Source of the DNA: Gracilimonas sp034520725
GTDB lineage: Bacteria; Bacteroidota; Rhodothermia; Balneolales; Balneolaceae
DNA: 64,000 bases
Assembly (NCBI GenBank): GCA_034520725.1
Contig: JAXHNH010000001.1
Coordinates: 62,001 to 126,000 of the forward strand
Direction of reading: 5' to 3'
Both the position numbers and the translations under genes were made by a program. Positions 1 to 10,000 of the stretch are shown piece after piece. The notes beneath the pieces are model-generated. The model searched no databases. It saw nothing but the letters and a program-made list of their open reading frames with translations, and was not told the DNA's origin. Positions within the stretch are counted from its first letter, which is position 1. Every line of letters starts with the position of its first letter.

Positions 1-320
1 ACAATGTACCGTTTCACAGGGTTGTGCCAAATTTTGTGATACAGGGGGGAGATGTTGAATCACAGGATGGCTTTGGCGGTCCTGATTATGTGGTACCTAC
101 TGAGGGTTCAGAAAAAGAATACGATCGGGGAGTTGTTGGAATTGCAAGTGCCGGAACTGATACGGAAGGAAGTCAGTTTTTTATAATGCATCAGTGGAGT
201 CCTCATTTGAATGGAAACTACACGGTGATCGGCGAAGTCCTTGAGGGGATGGATGTTGTAGACCGCATCACGGTGGGTGACAAAGTGACGGAATCTTACT
301 GGTTAAGCACAGAAAACTAA
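1..320 (+). CDS. Cyclophilin-type peptidyl-prolyl isomerase, C-terminal part (gene starts before the window)
   Basis: The frame is open from the window edge and ends at TAA 318-320. Bases 3-70 read into the cyclophilin signature FHRVVPNFVIQGGD, followed by the conserved GVVGIASAG and GSQFFIMH stretches that line the proline-binding site of this family. Cyclophilins catalyse cis-trans isomerisation of peptidyl-prolyl bonds during protein folding. About 105 residues are visible, so the N-terminus, including any signal peptide, lies upstream and the cellular location cannot be judged. The GTG at 24 is internal to the family signature and is not the real start. Confidence 0.9.
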   Translation, partial: NVPFHRVVPNFVIQGGDVESQDGFGGPDYVVPTEGSEKEYDRGVVGIASAGTDTEGSQFFIMHQWSPHLNGNYTVIGEVLEGMDVVDRITVGDKVTESYWLSTEN

Positions 321-477
321 TTGTTGGAAGTGAAAATGCTTCTCAGATTTGATCTTAATCGATCACCCTTGAAGCACTATCACAAGTTTTACACATTCAA
401 GAACGAAATTTTAGTATCAAAACGTTATCTTGGAAGCGTTTCCAACAAGCAAATTTAATAAGATAGTATTACTAAAT

Positions 478-1650
478 ATGGACACCGTTTCAGAGAAAGA
501 TTTATCATTTGAGCTTACTAACGATCAAAAAATGATCCGTGACAGCGTAAAGGAATTCGTAGAAAGAAAAGTTGCCCCGACCGTAATGGATAGAGACAAC
601 AGTAAGGAATTCCCCCACGATATTGTAAAAGAACTTGGAGAATTGGGAATGCTTGGGATCTACCATGAAGAGCAATATGGCGGCGGTGGTTTTGATGTCG
701 TTAGTTTTTGCCTCGCGTTGGAAGAAATTGCCCGATGGGATGCCTCTCTAGCTCTAACGGTAGCTTCTCATACGTCACTGGGAACCGGACACATTGCACT
801 GGCCGGTAATCACGAGCAAAAAATGAAGTACATGCCGGACCTTACCTCCGGTAAAAAACTAGCCGCTTGGTGTTTGACCGAGCCAGGTTCAGGTAGTGAT
901 GCTTCAGGCATGAAAACTACAGCCATAAAAGAGGGTGATAAGTACATTCTGAACGGTTCCAAAATATTTATAACTCAGGGTTCTGTGGGTGATACCTATG
1001 TGGTACTTGCTAAAACCGATCCGAACAAAGGAACCAAAGGCATTTCAGCATTTATCGTTGAAAGAGAATGGGATGGAGTAAAACCTGGCCCTGGAATGCA
1101 TAAATTAGGGATGAACTCATCTGACACTACGGAAGTAGTATTCGAAAATGTAGAGGTCCCGGCCGAAAACCTACTGGGTGATGAAGGCAAGGGATTTGTT
1201 GACACTATGAAAGTATTGGATGGAGGTCGTGTGGGGATTGCCGCTCTTTCTGTGGGAATTGCCCGCGGTGCACTGGAAGAATCTCTGCAGTATTCCATGG
1301 AGCGCAAGCAGTTTGGAACAGCTATTGGAAACTTTCAGTACCTGGAAGGAAAAATGGTAGATATGGCCACTGAAATTGAAGCCGGCCGGTTGCTGACTTT
1401 ACGTGCTGCATGGCTGAAAGATAATGACAAACCATTTTCGACAGAAGCTTCAATGGCCAAACTATTTGCTTCTGAACTTTCTGTACGAGCTTCCCTGGAA
1501 GCTGTTCAGATCCACGGTGGTTACGGTTATACCAAAGAATATCATGTGGAGCGATTCCTCAGAGATTCCAAACTGATGACCATTGGTGAAGGAACTTCAG
1601 AGGTGCAGCGCCTCATCATTGCCAGAGAATTGAAGAAGACCCTAGCTTAA
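478..1650 (+). CDS. Acyl-CoA dehydrogenase (short/medium-chain type)
   Basis: FAD flavoprotein of 390 residues, the usual family length, catalysing alpha,beta-dehydrogenation of acyl-CoA thioesters in beta-oxidation or branched-chain amino-acid breakdown and passing electrons to ETF. Visible are the N-terminal helical domain, the CLTEPGSGSDASG flavin/substrate loop, the RKQFGTAIGNFQ segment, the QIHGGYGYTKEY segment and the C-terminal GEGTSEVQRLIIARE, whose Glu is the expected catalytic base. The start is placed at ATG 478 rather than TTG 430, because homologues begin shortly before the FELTNDQKMIRDSV helix. A hairpin terminator follows. The chain-length preference cannot be read from sequence. 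Confidence 0.93.
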   Translation: MDTVSEKDLSFELTNDQKMIRDSVKEFVERKVAPTVMDRDNSKEFPHDIVKELGELGMLGIYHEEQYGGGGFDVVSFCLALEEIARWDASLALTVASHTSLGTGHIALAGNHEQKMKYMPDLTSGKKLAAWCLTEPGSGSDASGMKTTAIKEGDKYILNGSKIFITQGSVGDTYVVLAKTDPNKGTKGISAFIVEREWDGVKPGPGMHKLGMNSSDTTEVVFENVEVPAENLLGDEGKGFVDTMKVLDGGRVGIAALSVGIARGALEESLQYSMERKQFGTAIGNFQYLEGKMVDMATEIEAGRLLTLRAAWLKDNDKPFSTEASMAKLFASELSVRASLEAVQIHGGYGYTKEYHVERFLRDSKLMTIGEGTSEVQRLIIARELKKTLA

Positions 1651-1680
1651 AAGAGTAAATGTTTGTTGTTGGAGACCCCA

Positions 1681-1715
1681 AAAAGCCTGTACTCTATCTT
1701 GAAGTGCAGGCTTTT
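1681..1715 (+). terminator. Rho-independent terminator after the acyl-CoA dehydrogenase
   Basis: AAAAGCCTG at 1681-1689 pairs with CAGGCTTTT at 1707-1715 and is followed by a T-rich run. It lies 31 bases after the stop codon. Confidence 0.75.
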
Positions 1716-1831
1716 ATTTTATATTTGATATAAGTTGTTGGAATTGATCAAATAATCAGGCCAAACTTTTCAGCCTGAAGCATATTTTTCTTACTATCCA
1801 TTAATTTAAATTAGCCAAAACTGATAAATCT

Positions 1832-3040
1832 ATGCCAAAGAATCTATTCAACATTGACGACGCTTTTCTTTTTGAATCAGAATTGAATGAGGAAGATCGC
1901 CTCATTATGGAAACGGCTCGTGATTATGCACAAAGCAAGCTGGAACCTCGTGCACTGAAAGGCAATACTGAAGAATATTTTGATCAGGATATTGCTAAGG
2001 AAATGGGTGAGATGGGTTTGTTAGGTGTAACTATTTCCGAGGAGTATGGAGGGTCAAATGCCAGCAACACAGCCTATGGTTTGATCGCCCGTGAGGTTGA
2101 GCGCGTTGATTCAGGCTACCGTTCTTTTATGAGTGTTCAGTCGTCTTTGGTGATGTATCCGATCTCTGAATTTGGTACGGAAGAACAGAAGCAAAAATAT
2201 CTGCCAAAATTAGCCTCAGGAGAAATGATCGGATGTTTTGGTTTGACTGAGCCTGATCACGGTTCTGATCCCGGTTCTATGGTGACCACGGCTGTTAAAA
2301 CGGATGGCGGTTGGAAGCTGAACGGAGCAAAGATGTGGATCACAAATTCTCCGATCGCTGATCTGGCTGTGGTATGGGCTAAAGCCAAGGAAAATCCCAA
2401 GGATGAAGGTGTTATCAGAGGTTTTTTGGTTGAAAAGGATATGAAAGGATATTCGGCACCCCACACTAAATACAAAATGAGTTTACGGGCATCCGAAACC
2501 GGAGAGCTGGTATTTGATGATGTGTTTGTACCCGATGAAAATGCTTTCCCTGATATCAAGGGTTTGAAAGGGCCATTTATGTGCCTCAATTCAGCACGTT
2601 ATGGGATCGCATGGGGAACGGTTGGAGCAGCAGAATTTTGCTATCAACGGGCACGGCAGTATGTACTGGAAAGAAAACAGTTTGGCAAGCCACTGGCAGC
2701 CAATCAGCTTATACAAACCAAGCTGGCAAATATGATGACCGATATCACAGCTATGCAGATGTTGGCATTTCGCCTCGGTAAACTCAAAGATGAAGGCCGC
2801 GACCACCCATCAATGACCTCGCTTGCCAAGCGACACAACTGTGGTAAAGCGTTAGAGATCTCTCGCATTTCACGCGATATGCATGGCGGAAATGGGATTG
2901 TTGGAGACTACAGAGTGATCCATCACGTTATGAATCTTGAGTCCGTGAATACTTACGAAGGAACGTACGATATTCATGGATTGATCCTCGGGCGTGAGAT
3001 CACAGGTATTCAGGCTTTCACCCCAAAAGGTAACGATTAA
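1832..3040 (+). CDS. gcdH: Glutaryl-CoA dehydrogenase
   Basis: 402-residue acyl-CoA dehydrogenase of the glutaryl-CoA subgroup, which oxidises and decarboxylates glutaryl-CoA to crotonyl-CoA in lysine, tryptophan and hydroxylysine breakdown. The assignment rests on the C-terminal NLESVNTYEGTYDIHGLILG, which carries the catalytic Glu in the GCDH-specific context, followed by REITGIQAF, plus CFGLTEPDHGSDPGSM and the MSLRASETGEL loop. It has its own upstream region after a terminator, so it is probably transcribed separately from the first dehydrogenase. ATG 1832 gives a family-length N-terminus. No lysine-degradation partner genes are visible nearby. Confidence 0.9.
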   Translation: MPKNLFNIDDAFLFESELNEEDRLIMETARDYAQSKLEPRALKGNTEEYFDQDIAKEMGEMGLLGVTISEEYGGSNASNTAYGLIAREVERVDSGYRSFMSVQSSLVMYPISEFGTEEQKQKYLPKLASGEMIGCFGLTEPDHGSDPGSMVTTAVKTDGGWKLNGAKMWITNSPIADLAVVWAKAKENPKDEGVIRGFLVEKDMKGYSAPHTKYKMSLRASETGELVFDDVFVPDENAFPDIKGLKGPFMCLNSARYGIAWGTVGAAEFCYQRARQYVLERKQFGKPLAANQLIQTKLANMMTDITAMQMLAFRLGKLKDEGRDHPSMTSLAKRHNCGKALEISRISRDMHGGNGIVGDYRVIHHVMNLESVNTYEGTYDIHGLILGREITGIQAFTPKGND

Positions 3041-3083
3041 TTGTTGGCCATTTTGGTCACAATATTAATTAACTTCGTTCGAA

Positions 3084-3581
3084 ATGAGCCTTAACGAGAA
3101 ACTGAGTCACAACACCGAAGCGTTAATGAACAAGATCGGACAGATCGCTGATGATCAGTTTCAAGCAAAACCGGATGAAGAAACCTGGTCGCCCGCTCAG
3201 GTAGTTGAACATCTTTATAGGTCGGAATTTGGCATTCCCAGATTGTTTACCGGGGAGACAAAAGTTGAGTCGGACCGTGACTCAGAAGCAATCATAGAAG
3301 AAATGAGTGTTCAGTCTCTGGATTCGGATAAAAAACTGAAGGCTAAAGGGGTTATAATTCCGGGGGATGAGCAAAAATCAAAAGAAGAGCTTGTTTCAAA
3401 TTTTCAAAGCCTGCGCGAAAAGATCGCAGTTATGGCTGATCAGTATAAAGGCAGCGAAATTTGCACATCATTTGCGCATCCGATGTTTGGTTACCTGACT
3501 CGTGAGGAATGGATCTATTTTAATATATTCCATACAGAACGGCATATGGGGCAGATCGACAGGATACTCGCAAAACTCTAA
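3084..3581 (+). CDS. DinB-family protein (DinB/YfiT four-helix metalloprotein)
   Basis: 165 residues with the DinB pattern: an early helix containing WSPAQVVEHLYRSE and a terminal helix containing FHTERHMGQIDRI. The His of VVEHL and the spaced His pair of HTERHMG are the usual metal-ligand positions. Members are putative thiol-dependent transferases or of unknown function. It begins 43 bases after gcdH and could be co-transcribed with it. The substrate is unknown. Confidence 0.75.
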   Translation: MSLNEKLSHNTEALMNKIGQIADDQFQAKPDEETWSPAQVVEHLYRSEFGIPRLFTGETKVESDRDSEAIIEEMSVQSLDSDKKLKAKGVIIPGDEQKSKEELVSNFQSLREKIAVMADQYKGSEICTSFAHPMFGYLTREEWIYFNIFHTERHMGQIDRILAKL

Positions 3582-3631
3582 ATGGCAATAATTAATTATT
3601 ACAAAATTCAATAAACAGGCTATTTATCAGA

Positions 3632-4591
3632 ATGACACATACAGTTAAGTATTTAGCAGTTATTTTAATTGTTGCTATTACCTCATCCGTATCAATTGCT
3701 CAGGAAATTCAAAGAGAGGAAGTTGTTTTTAAAAGTGGTGAAAATGTACTCAGTGGAACATTGGTACTTCCGGATGATGAGGTGAATGTCCCGGTTATAA
3801 TATACATGGGTGGCATGTATGAGTGGGGTGGTCTTCATCCTCAACGAGCCAGTTTTATTGAGGAAAACCTGGAAGCGGTTTTTCCTAAAATGGGGATAGC
3901 TGTGTTTTATTATGATCCGAGAGGTGTTGAGGATTCTGAGGGTCGCTGGGGTCGAACAAGCCTGAATGATTTTGCTGATGATGCTATAGCAGCCGTCGAC
4001 TTCCTGAGTCAGCGGAAAGAAGTGGACCCTTCTAGAATAGGCATCGTAGGACACGGTGAAGAAGCCTGGGTTGCTCAAATAGTTGGTGCCACCGCTTCAG
4101 ATCGGATCAAGTTCACAGCCTCACTTGCCGGGCCAACTTTTGATCCAACAAGACAGTTGGTGAATGAATATCACAGTGAATATGTGTGTCAGGGAGAAGA
4201 TGAAAGTGTCGCGTACGAAAAGGCAGTTCAAAAAGCGCAGTCCCATCAGAACTGGGTCTCCATGATCGCTATCACAAAAAAGTGGCGTCATATGAAAATG
4301 AAGTTAGGATTTGAACCGGTTGAGTATCTGACCCACATCGAAGTTCCGGCTTTATTTATATTCGGTGAAAATGATGGTCAGGTATATCCGGAATGGGCTA
4401 TTGATGAGCTGAACACTATATTTTCGAACTCACTTCCCTCGAATTTTACAGTGTACGAAATTCCTAACGCCAATCACTTTTTTCATGTAGTACCTCCCTG
4501 TTTCACTTATGACGAAGAGGTCAACATCAGAAAAAATTACTCTTTCCGATTTCGAGAACTTTTCACTGATTGGGTTATAAGTAATATTTAG
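3632..4591 (+). CDS. Secreted alpha/beta-hydrolase-fold protein without the nucleophile Ser
   Basis: 319 residues with an N-terminal signal peptide (about residues 1-23, ending SIAQ) and an alpha/beta hydrolase core: the YYDPRGVEDSEG strand-loop near residue 95, a nucleophile elbow near residue 140, GENDGQVYPEW carrying the acid Asp, and PNANHFFH carrying the catalytic-type His. The elbow reads GHGEEAW, so the Ser expected in the family's GHSEGG is Gly142. Either the protein has lost classical hydrolase activity or it uses another residue. Likely periplasmic or exported. The substrate is unknown. Confidence 0.8.
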   Translation: MTHTVKYLAVILIVAITSSVSIAQEIQREEVVFKSGENVLSGTLVLPDDEVNVPVIIYMGGMYEWGGLHPQRASFIEENLEAVFPKMGIAVFYYDPRGVEDSEGRWGRTSLNDFADDAIAAVDFLSQRKEVDPSRIGIVGHGEEAWVAQIVGATASDRIKFTASLAGPTFDPTRQLVNEYHSEYVCQGEDESVAYEKAVQKAQSHQNWVSMIAITKKWRHMKMKLGFEPVEYLTHIEVPALFIFGENDGQVYPEWAIDELNTIFSNSLPSNFTVYEIPNANHFFHVVPPCFTYDEEVNIRKNYSFRFRELFTDWVISNI

Positions 4592-4702
4592 AGGGAACCG
4601 GTTTTGGCCATTCTGTTTCCTCAATACATTATTTTATTACAGCATTTAATGTTCATATTAAACGAACGATACTTTATCTTGTCGGCACTTTAAACGAATA
4701 TT

Positions 4703-5719
4703 ATGATTTGGGAAAACGCATTAAATCTTTGGTGGTTGCTTGCAATACCTGTGGGTATTGCACTGCTGTGGTGGAAGTCTGCCAAGGTTAAAGGCCTGCA
4801 AAAAAAATATTTCAGTGAAGAGTTATTCAATTCACTTCTAGAGGGCTTCTGGCCTTTGGGTGAAAGGCTTAAAAATATCTCTATGTTTGCCGGTATTTTT
4901 TTCCTGATCGTAGCTTTGGCAGGACCAAAAATTGGTACTGAAGTAAGAGAGATCAAAAGGCAGGGAATCGATATGTTAGTGGCCCTTGATCTTTCGGCCA
5001 GTATGAATGCCGAAGATGTTCGCCCCAGCCGACTTGAAAAGGCTAAATTTGAGGTCAACCGTCTTATTGAAAGACTAAGAGGTGACCGGGTTGGTTTGAT
5101 TGTGTTTACCGGAGAGTCATACCTGCAAAGTCCCATGACTATGGATTATTCTGCACTAAGGCTATTTTTGGATATTGCAGATACAGAACAAATGCCGAGT
5201 TCAGCGACTGCCTTTAAACCGGCGCTTGAAACAGCTTTGGAAGCCTTTCAATCCCTCGAAGAAAATGGCACGGATGCTTCAAAGGTTCTACTGATCATTT
5301 CTGACGGAGAAGATCACGGACAATCCTATGGTGAGGCATTAAGTTCTCTGACTAACGAAAATATTTTGGTCTACACTGTAGGTGTAGGAACTGCAGATGG
5401 AACCACCATTCCTTTATATGAAGAAGGAACTGGTGATCTGATAGGATACAAAAGAGATAATCAGGGTGAAGTAGTCACTACCAAACTGCAAAGTCAAATA
5501 CTGCGAAATATTGCACAAAAGGGAAACGGAGAGTATTATTCAATAGAGCGGGGTAACGACGGAATCGATGCATTTCTGGCGAGAATGGACGAACTTGAAA
5601 AAGGGGAATTCGCGAGTCAGGAATACGCAGATTACAAAAATCAGTATCAGTGGATGGGGGCACTGGCCTTGCTGTTACTGTTTACTTCCATATTGTTACC
5701 TTCCTCCCGATCTCATTAA
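4703..5719 (+). CDS. BatA/BatB-like membrane protein with von Willebrand factor A domain
   Basis: 338 residues: two N-terminal membrane segments (about 9-23 and 58-75), a cytoplasmic or periplasmic VWA domain beginning at LVALDLSASMNAEDV (a DxSxS MIDAS metal-binding motif), the downstream MIDAS Thr/Asp positions around SSATAFKPAL and IISDGEDHGQ, and a C-terminal membrane helix (MGALALLLLFTSILL). This architecture matches the Bat (Bacteroides aerotolerance) proteins, usually found beside MoxR ATPases. No MoxR gene is in the window, so this is an isolated member. The function is probably chaperone-like assembly of envelope complexes, by inference. Confidence 0.85.
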   Translation: MIWENALNLWWLLAIPVGIALLWWKSAKVKGLQKKYFSEELFNSLLEGFWPLGERLKNISMFAGIFFLIVALAGPKIGTEVREIKRQGIDMLVALDLSASMNAEDVRPSRLEKAKFEVNRLIERLRGDRVGLIVFTGESYLQSPMTMDYSALRLFLDIADTEQMPSSATAFKPALETALEAFQSLEENGTDASKVLLIISDGEDHGQSYGEALSSLTNENILVYTVGVGTADGTTIPLYEEGTGDLIGYKRDNQGEVVTTKLQSQILRNIAQKGNGEYYSIERGNDGIDAFLARMDELEKGEFASQEYADYKNQYQWMGALALLLLFTSILLPSSRSH

Positions 5720-5755
5720 AAGATCAATACACATTCACATTTACAACACGTACTA

Positions 5756-6250
5756 ATGTCTGAGAAGAAAGAACGATTTGAGAGCATTGAGAAAAAATTA
5801 AAAGATCAGGGTTTTAAGATACAGGCTCACGATTTTGATCGCCCCTGGGGTGGATTCTTTGTGATCGATGAACAACAGGCGAATCTCTTCATTGAAACCT
5901 ATTTCAATGATGTGGAAATGTCTGAAGCCAATATCTCCGGAAAGCTTAGCCCAAAAATCTTATTGGTTGAACCGGGAAAAAGACTATCCTGGCAATACCA
6001 TCATCGCAGAGCTGAAATGTGGCAGATCGTAGAGGGACCGGTTGGGGTGATCCGAAGCCTCACTGATGATCAAAGAGAGATCAAAAAGTATAAAGAGGGC
6101 GACCGTATTACGCTGCAGCAGGGTGAAAGACACCGTTTGGTAGGTCTGGATGACTGGGGAGTGGTAGCGGAGATCTGGCAGCATATCTACGGCGATCATC
6201 CATCCAATGAAAAGGATATCGTCCGCATTGAGGATGATTTTGGCCGGTAG
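5756..6250 (+). CDS. Cupin protein related to the C-terminal domain of mannose-6-phosphate isomerase
   Basis: 164 residues with a single cupin barrel. The first motif is LSWQYHHRRAEMWQIVEGPVG, giving the His/His/Glu metal ligands; the second is around GERHRLVGLDDWGVVAEIWQ. The RPWGGF start and this spacing resemble type II mannose-6-phosphate isomerase/GDP-mannose pyrophosphorylase cupins. It begins 36 bases after the VWA gene and 48 bases before the HAD phosphatase, so the pair may work together on a phosphosugar, but the substrate is not readable from sequence. Confidence 0.75.
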   Translation: MSEKKERFESIEKKLKDQGFKIQAHDFDRPWGGFFVIDEQQANLFIETYFNDVEMSEANISGKLSPKILLVEPGKRLSWQYHHRRAEMWQIVEGPVGVIRSLTDDQREIKKYKEGDRITLQQGERHRLVGLDDWGVVAEIWQHIYGDHPSNEKDIVRIEDDFGR

Positions 6251-6298
6251 AAAATAAGGCCATAGAATATTCCACTTTTTAAACCTCTCCCTTGCAGC

Positions 6299-7048
6299 AT
6301 GATCAAATTATTTATTACAGATCTTGATGGGTGTATGGCTCATCCGTTTATCACCCCAAATTGGAAAGCTGTGACCCGGATCAAAGAACTGGTCCTGAAA
6401 AGTAAAGAAGATGATACGGTTCCTCCGATGACCATTTGTTCAGGCCGACCATTTCCGTATGTTGAGGCTGTTGGGCAATGGTTGGGGATCGAAACACCAA
6501 TGCTGTTTGAAAGTGGGGCAGGGATCTACGACATCAAGATCAATAAAATTACCTGGAATCCACATTTTAATGATGAAGCGAAAAAAGCGGTGGAGGAGAT
6601 CAAAGAGTGGCTGGTTAATATTTTGATCAAAAACTATGAAGGCACTTATCCTGAGTTTGCAAAGTACACCGATGCCGGCCTGGTAAATCCGGACCCATCA
6701 AAAATTGCGATGATGCATCAGGAAGTATTGAATTACATGGATGGCAAATATCCGATGTTTGAGGTACACGCCACGGATGTTTCTGTTAATATTATCCTGA
6801 AAAAGGCCAATAAAGGGCATGGCATCAAATTGTTATGCGATCAGCTTGGGTTGGATCTGGATGAGGTAGCATACATTGGTGACAGTAGCGGAGATCTTCC
6901 CGGGTTGACTATAGTGGGTCGCTCCTATGCGCCTGTGAATGCCAGATCTTTTGTGAAAGACAAAGTGGATATGGTTACCAAAGAAACAACAGAAGGCGTT
7001 CTGGAAGCCTATCAGGATATAATCAAGATCAACAGGAGTGAAGGGTAG
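6299..7048 (+). CDS. HAD-superfamily (Cof-type) sugar phosphatase-like hydrolase
   Basis: 249 residues with the HAD motifs: ITDLDGCMAHP (motif I, DxD with the nucleophile Asp), CSGRP (motif II), the Lys-containing ILKKANKGHGIKLL (motif III) and IGDSSGDLPGL (motif IV Asp residues). The C2-type cap lies between motifs II and III, as in Cof/SPP-like phosphatases of sugar phosphates or mannosyl-phosphoglycerate. It follows the cupin gene closely. The convergent long minus-strand gene ends only 11 bases beyond it, with no obvious terminator between. Confidence 0.8.
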   Translation: MIKLFITDLDGCMAHPFITPNWKAVTRIKELVLKSKEDDTVPPMTICSGRPFPYVEAVGQWLGIETPMLFESGAGIYDIKINKITWNPHFNDEAKKAVEEIKEWLVNILIKNYEGTYPEFAKYTDAGLVNPDPSKIAMMHQEVLNYMDGKYPMFEVHATDVSVNIILKKANKGHGIKLLCDQLGLDLDEVAYIGDSSGDLPGLTIVGRSYAPVNARSFVKDKVDMVTKETTEGVLEAYQDIIKINRSEG

Positions 7049-7059
7049 GACCCTAAATT

Positions 7060-10000
7060 TTACTGGATCTCACGCTCTTGCAGTTCCTTCAAGAGCTCAA
7101 AGTAATTTTGAATAAGGCGTTGGTAATCGGGTGAGAATTTGGTGAAATTTGGGTCATTCAATCGGTTTCGGATCTGTTTCTCAAGTTCCTCGATAGTTAG
7201 CTCGGGTGGGGTAGTTTGCTCAAATCCATCAGGGCGTTGTCCTTCTCTTTTGTCTTCCTCATCTCTTTCTTGAATGGCTTGTTCCGCCTCAAGCATGTGC
7301 GACAGTATATTTTGTTGCCTTTCGATCATTCCAGCATCGGTACTTCCACCTCTCAGATCGTTGATCGTATCTTCCATCTCCTCGATCATTCTTTGAAGTT
7401 CACTTCCCAACCGGTCGCCATCAAATTCACCGCTTTGCTGCAACTGCTGCAATTGTTTTCGGATCATATTTTGCTGCTCGGCAAGTTGATTCAATCGCTC
7501 CATTTGATCCTGAGAAAGGCGATCACCCTGAATATCATTAATAAGTTCCTGTAATCTTTGATTGAGTTGCTGTTGCTGCTGACCTGACTGCTGCAATTGT
7601 TCCATGATCTGCTGTGAAGATCCACTGCCACCACCCTGTCCATTTCCATCCGAATTTTGCAGCTGTTCCAGAAGATTGGCCAGCATATATGCGATCTCAT
7701 TGATACCACCCAGTGTCTGACGCGATGCAACAGAAGCCTGACTTTGATCACGTTCAGTAAGTTGAGACATAGAACGGGAAAGTTGCTGTTCTACTTCCAG
7801 TTTCTTCTGGTTGATTCGGTTTGAAAATTGAGGGATTTGTGAGGAAAGTTGAAACAGTGAATCGGAAAGTGTCGAGAATATTGATTCGATATTTTGCTGA
7901 TCTCGTGCATAACTGACATAAGCCTGACTTCGGTTTTCCGTAGTGGCTACCAAAGTGGTAAGATCTTCTTGCTCAAGCGAAAGATTAAGTATTGAGTAAA
8001 GCACGTATTGCAAACCGGCAATGTTGATCTGCATTTGTTCCTTATTGATCTGATTCATCAGCTCACGGGTGCTCTCAGTCATCTTATTATACTGATCGAT
8101 CCGTTTCTGTTGTTTTTCCTGTTTGCCGGATTCTGTGTTACCGTTCTGATCACCTGAAGTATCTGAATTGGATTCTTTAACTTCCCTTTTGAGTTCCTCA
8201 GTCAACTCATTCAGTTGTTCCTGAGTATTCTTTTGATAGTTTTCTACCTCGTTTCGATTGCTATCAGAGGTGTTCTCTGAAAGATCATCTACTTGTTCTT
8301 TGATCTTCTCATGTTCCTCAATGGTCTCCTGCTCTTGAGCTTGCTGAGATGAACTCCCACTGTCATTTTGTTTAGCTTCCTCTTCTTGTCTCGCAAGATC
8401 CTCAAATGCTTTTGCAACCTTATCAAGATCTGAGGTTAGTTTCAGTTTCTTGAACAATTCTAAAGTGCGTTCAAGTCTTTCCTGATATAACTCTTCATTA
8501 AACTCCAGATCTTCCATGGCCTGCCTGAGTTGTTCGGGACTCATGTTGCCCAGTTGCTCCTGCATCTTTTCAAGGGCTTCACGGAATGCAGGATCATCGA
8601 TCTCTTCCATTAGTTTCTGCAGTTCGTCGTAAGCTCGCTGAGTTTCTTCAGATAAAATATTATCCCGAATCATTTCATCTTTGAGCTGATCAAATTTTTC
8701 ATTGAGTTCATCTATCTGACGCTGTACTTCTTCCTGTTGCTTGCGAACTTGCTCCAGCTCACTTTTTTCCTCATAACCTGCGTTTTCAGGATTATCCTTA
8801 AGCTTTTCTTTGAAGCGTTCGTATTGCTCTCTTGTTTGCTGAAATGATTCAGATATCTCTTCCAAATCGGTGGTAATATCATCCTCTTTTTCACCCATAT
8901 TATCCAGGTAATCGACCATAGATGGAATTTCCAGAGTAATACGTTGAGAGCTCGAACTTTTGTATCCTGCAAACCCATCATTATCCTGTACGGATATCCA
9001 GAAAATGAGTACATCCTGTGGTTTAAGGTTCAACTCACTCAGTGACCAAACGAAGGGAGTTATAGCATTCGAAATCGGCGTACTGAGCTTTATAGAGCCG
9101 GTTATTGGATCACGAGTATAAGCCCGATTCAATTCATAGTACAGTCGGGCTGAAGTGAGCCCAAAATCATCTGAGGCACGGAATAAAAGATCGATGGTTT
9201 CAGGGTTTACCTGTTTTAGGTTGTTCTCAGGTTCTATGATCTGCACCATTGGGAATTCATCCTCTAGAGGTGCTATGACCAGCTGAAATTTATTATCATT
9301 GGTCAATCCGGTACTGTCTTCAATATGAAATCTAAGAGTATCCGGGTTGATAATATTAAGCGAATATAAAAAAGTACTGTCAGTTTGAACCTGTAGCGAT
9401 GTTGAATCAGTTAGTGAGGTAATTTCCAGTGAACTTACATTCTTATTGAGTTTACCAGAAAGAGTGAGCTCTGAACCTTTATAGCCTCTGATCTGTGATG
9501 AGGGATACACAAAATTACTGCTTCCAAGTTGGGTGTAGGTTGGTGGAGTAATCTGACCCGAAAGCTGCACAAACCGTGGCCTTAACTGAACATCGATAGA
9601 GTAGGTCTCACTTTGATAGCCATCCATACTGATGAAATACTGCAAGTTACTGTAAGCTTCAATGGGTATTGAAGTAAACTTTTGGCCATTCTTTTCCATT
9701 GGTCTATCCCTGAAAGATTCTTCAATGGAAGTCTTGATCTTCAAAGACACATTCTCAGGAAGGTCTAAGCCCAAAAAATTCACCTCTACTCTAACCGGTT
9801 CGCCTTGTTCAAGTGTAACATTACCCGGCGCTACAGTAAATTGAAAAGGATTAGGTTTTTGATAGTTTTTCCAAAATGTAACAGTACGTGAAGCCGCATT
9901 GTCAAAATTAATGGCTGTTGCAGAAAATACTAGAAAAGCACCGATACCAATGATCAGTGAGGACTTGAAGGTCTTATAAAGGTCTGAACCGGAAGTATAT

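Noticed and set aside
996..1307. Open frames of 60-180 codons on the strand opposite to clear genes (for example 996-1307, 2257-2589, 4690-5136, 41702-42235)
   Set aside because: They lie wholly inside conserved genes in another frame, show no family motif, and have no separate promoter or spacing.
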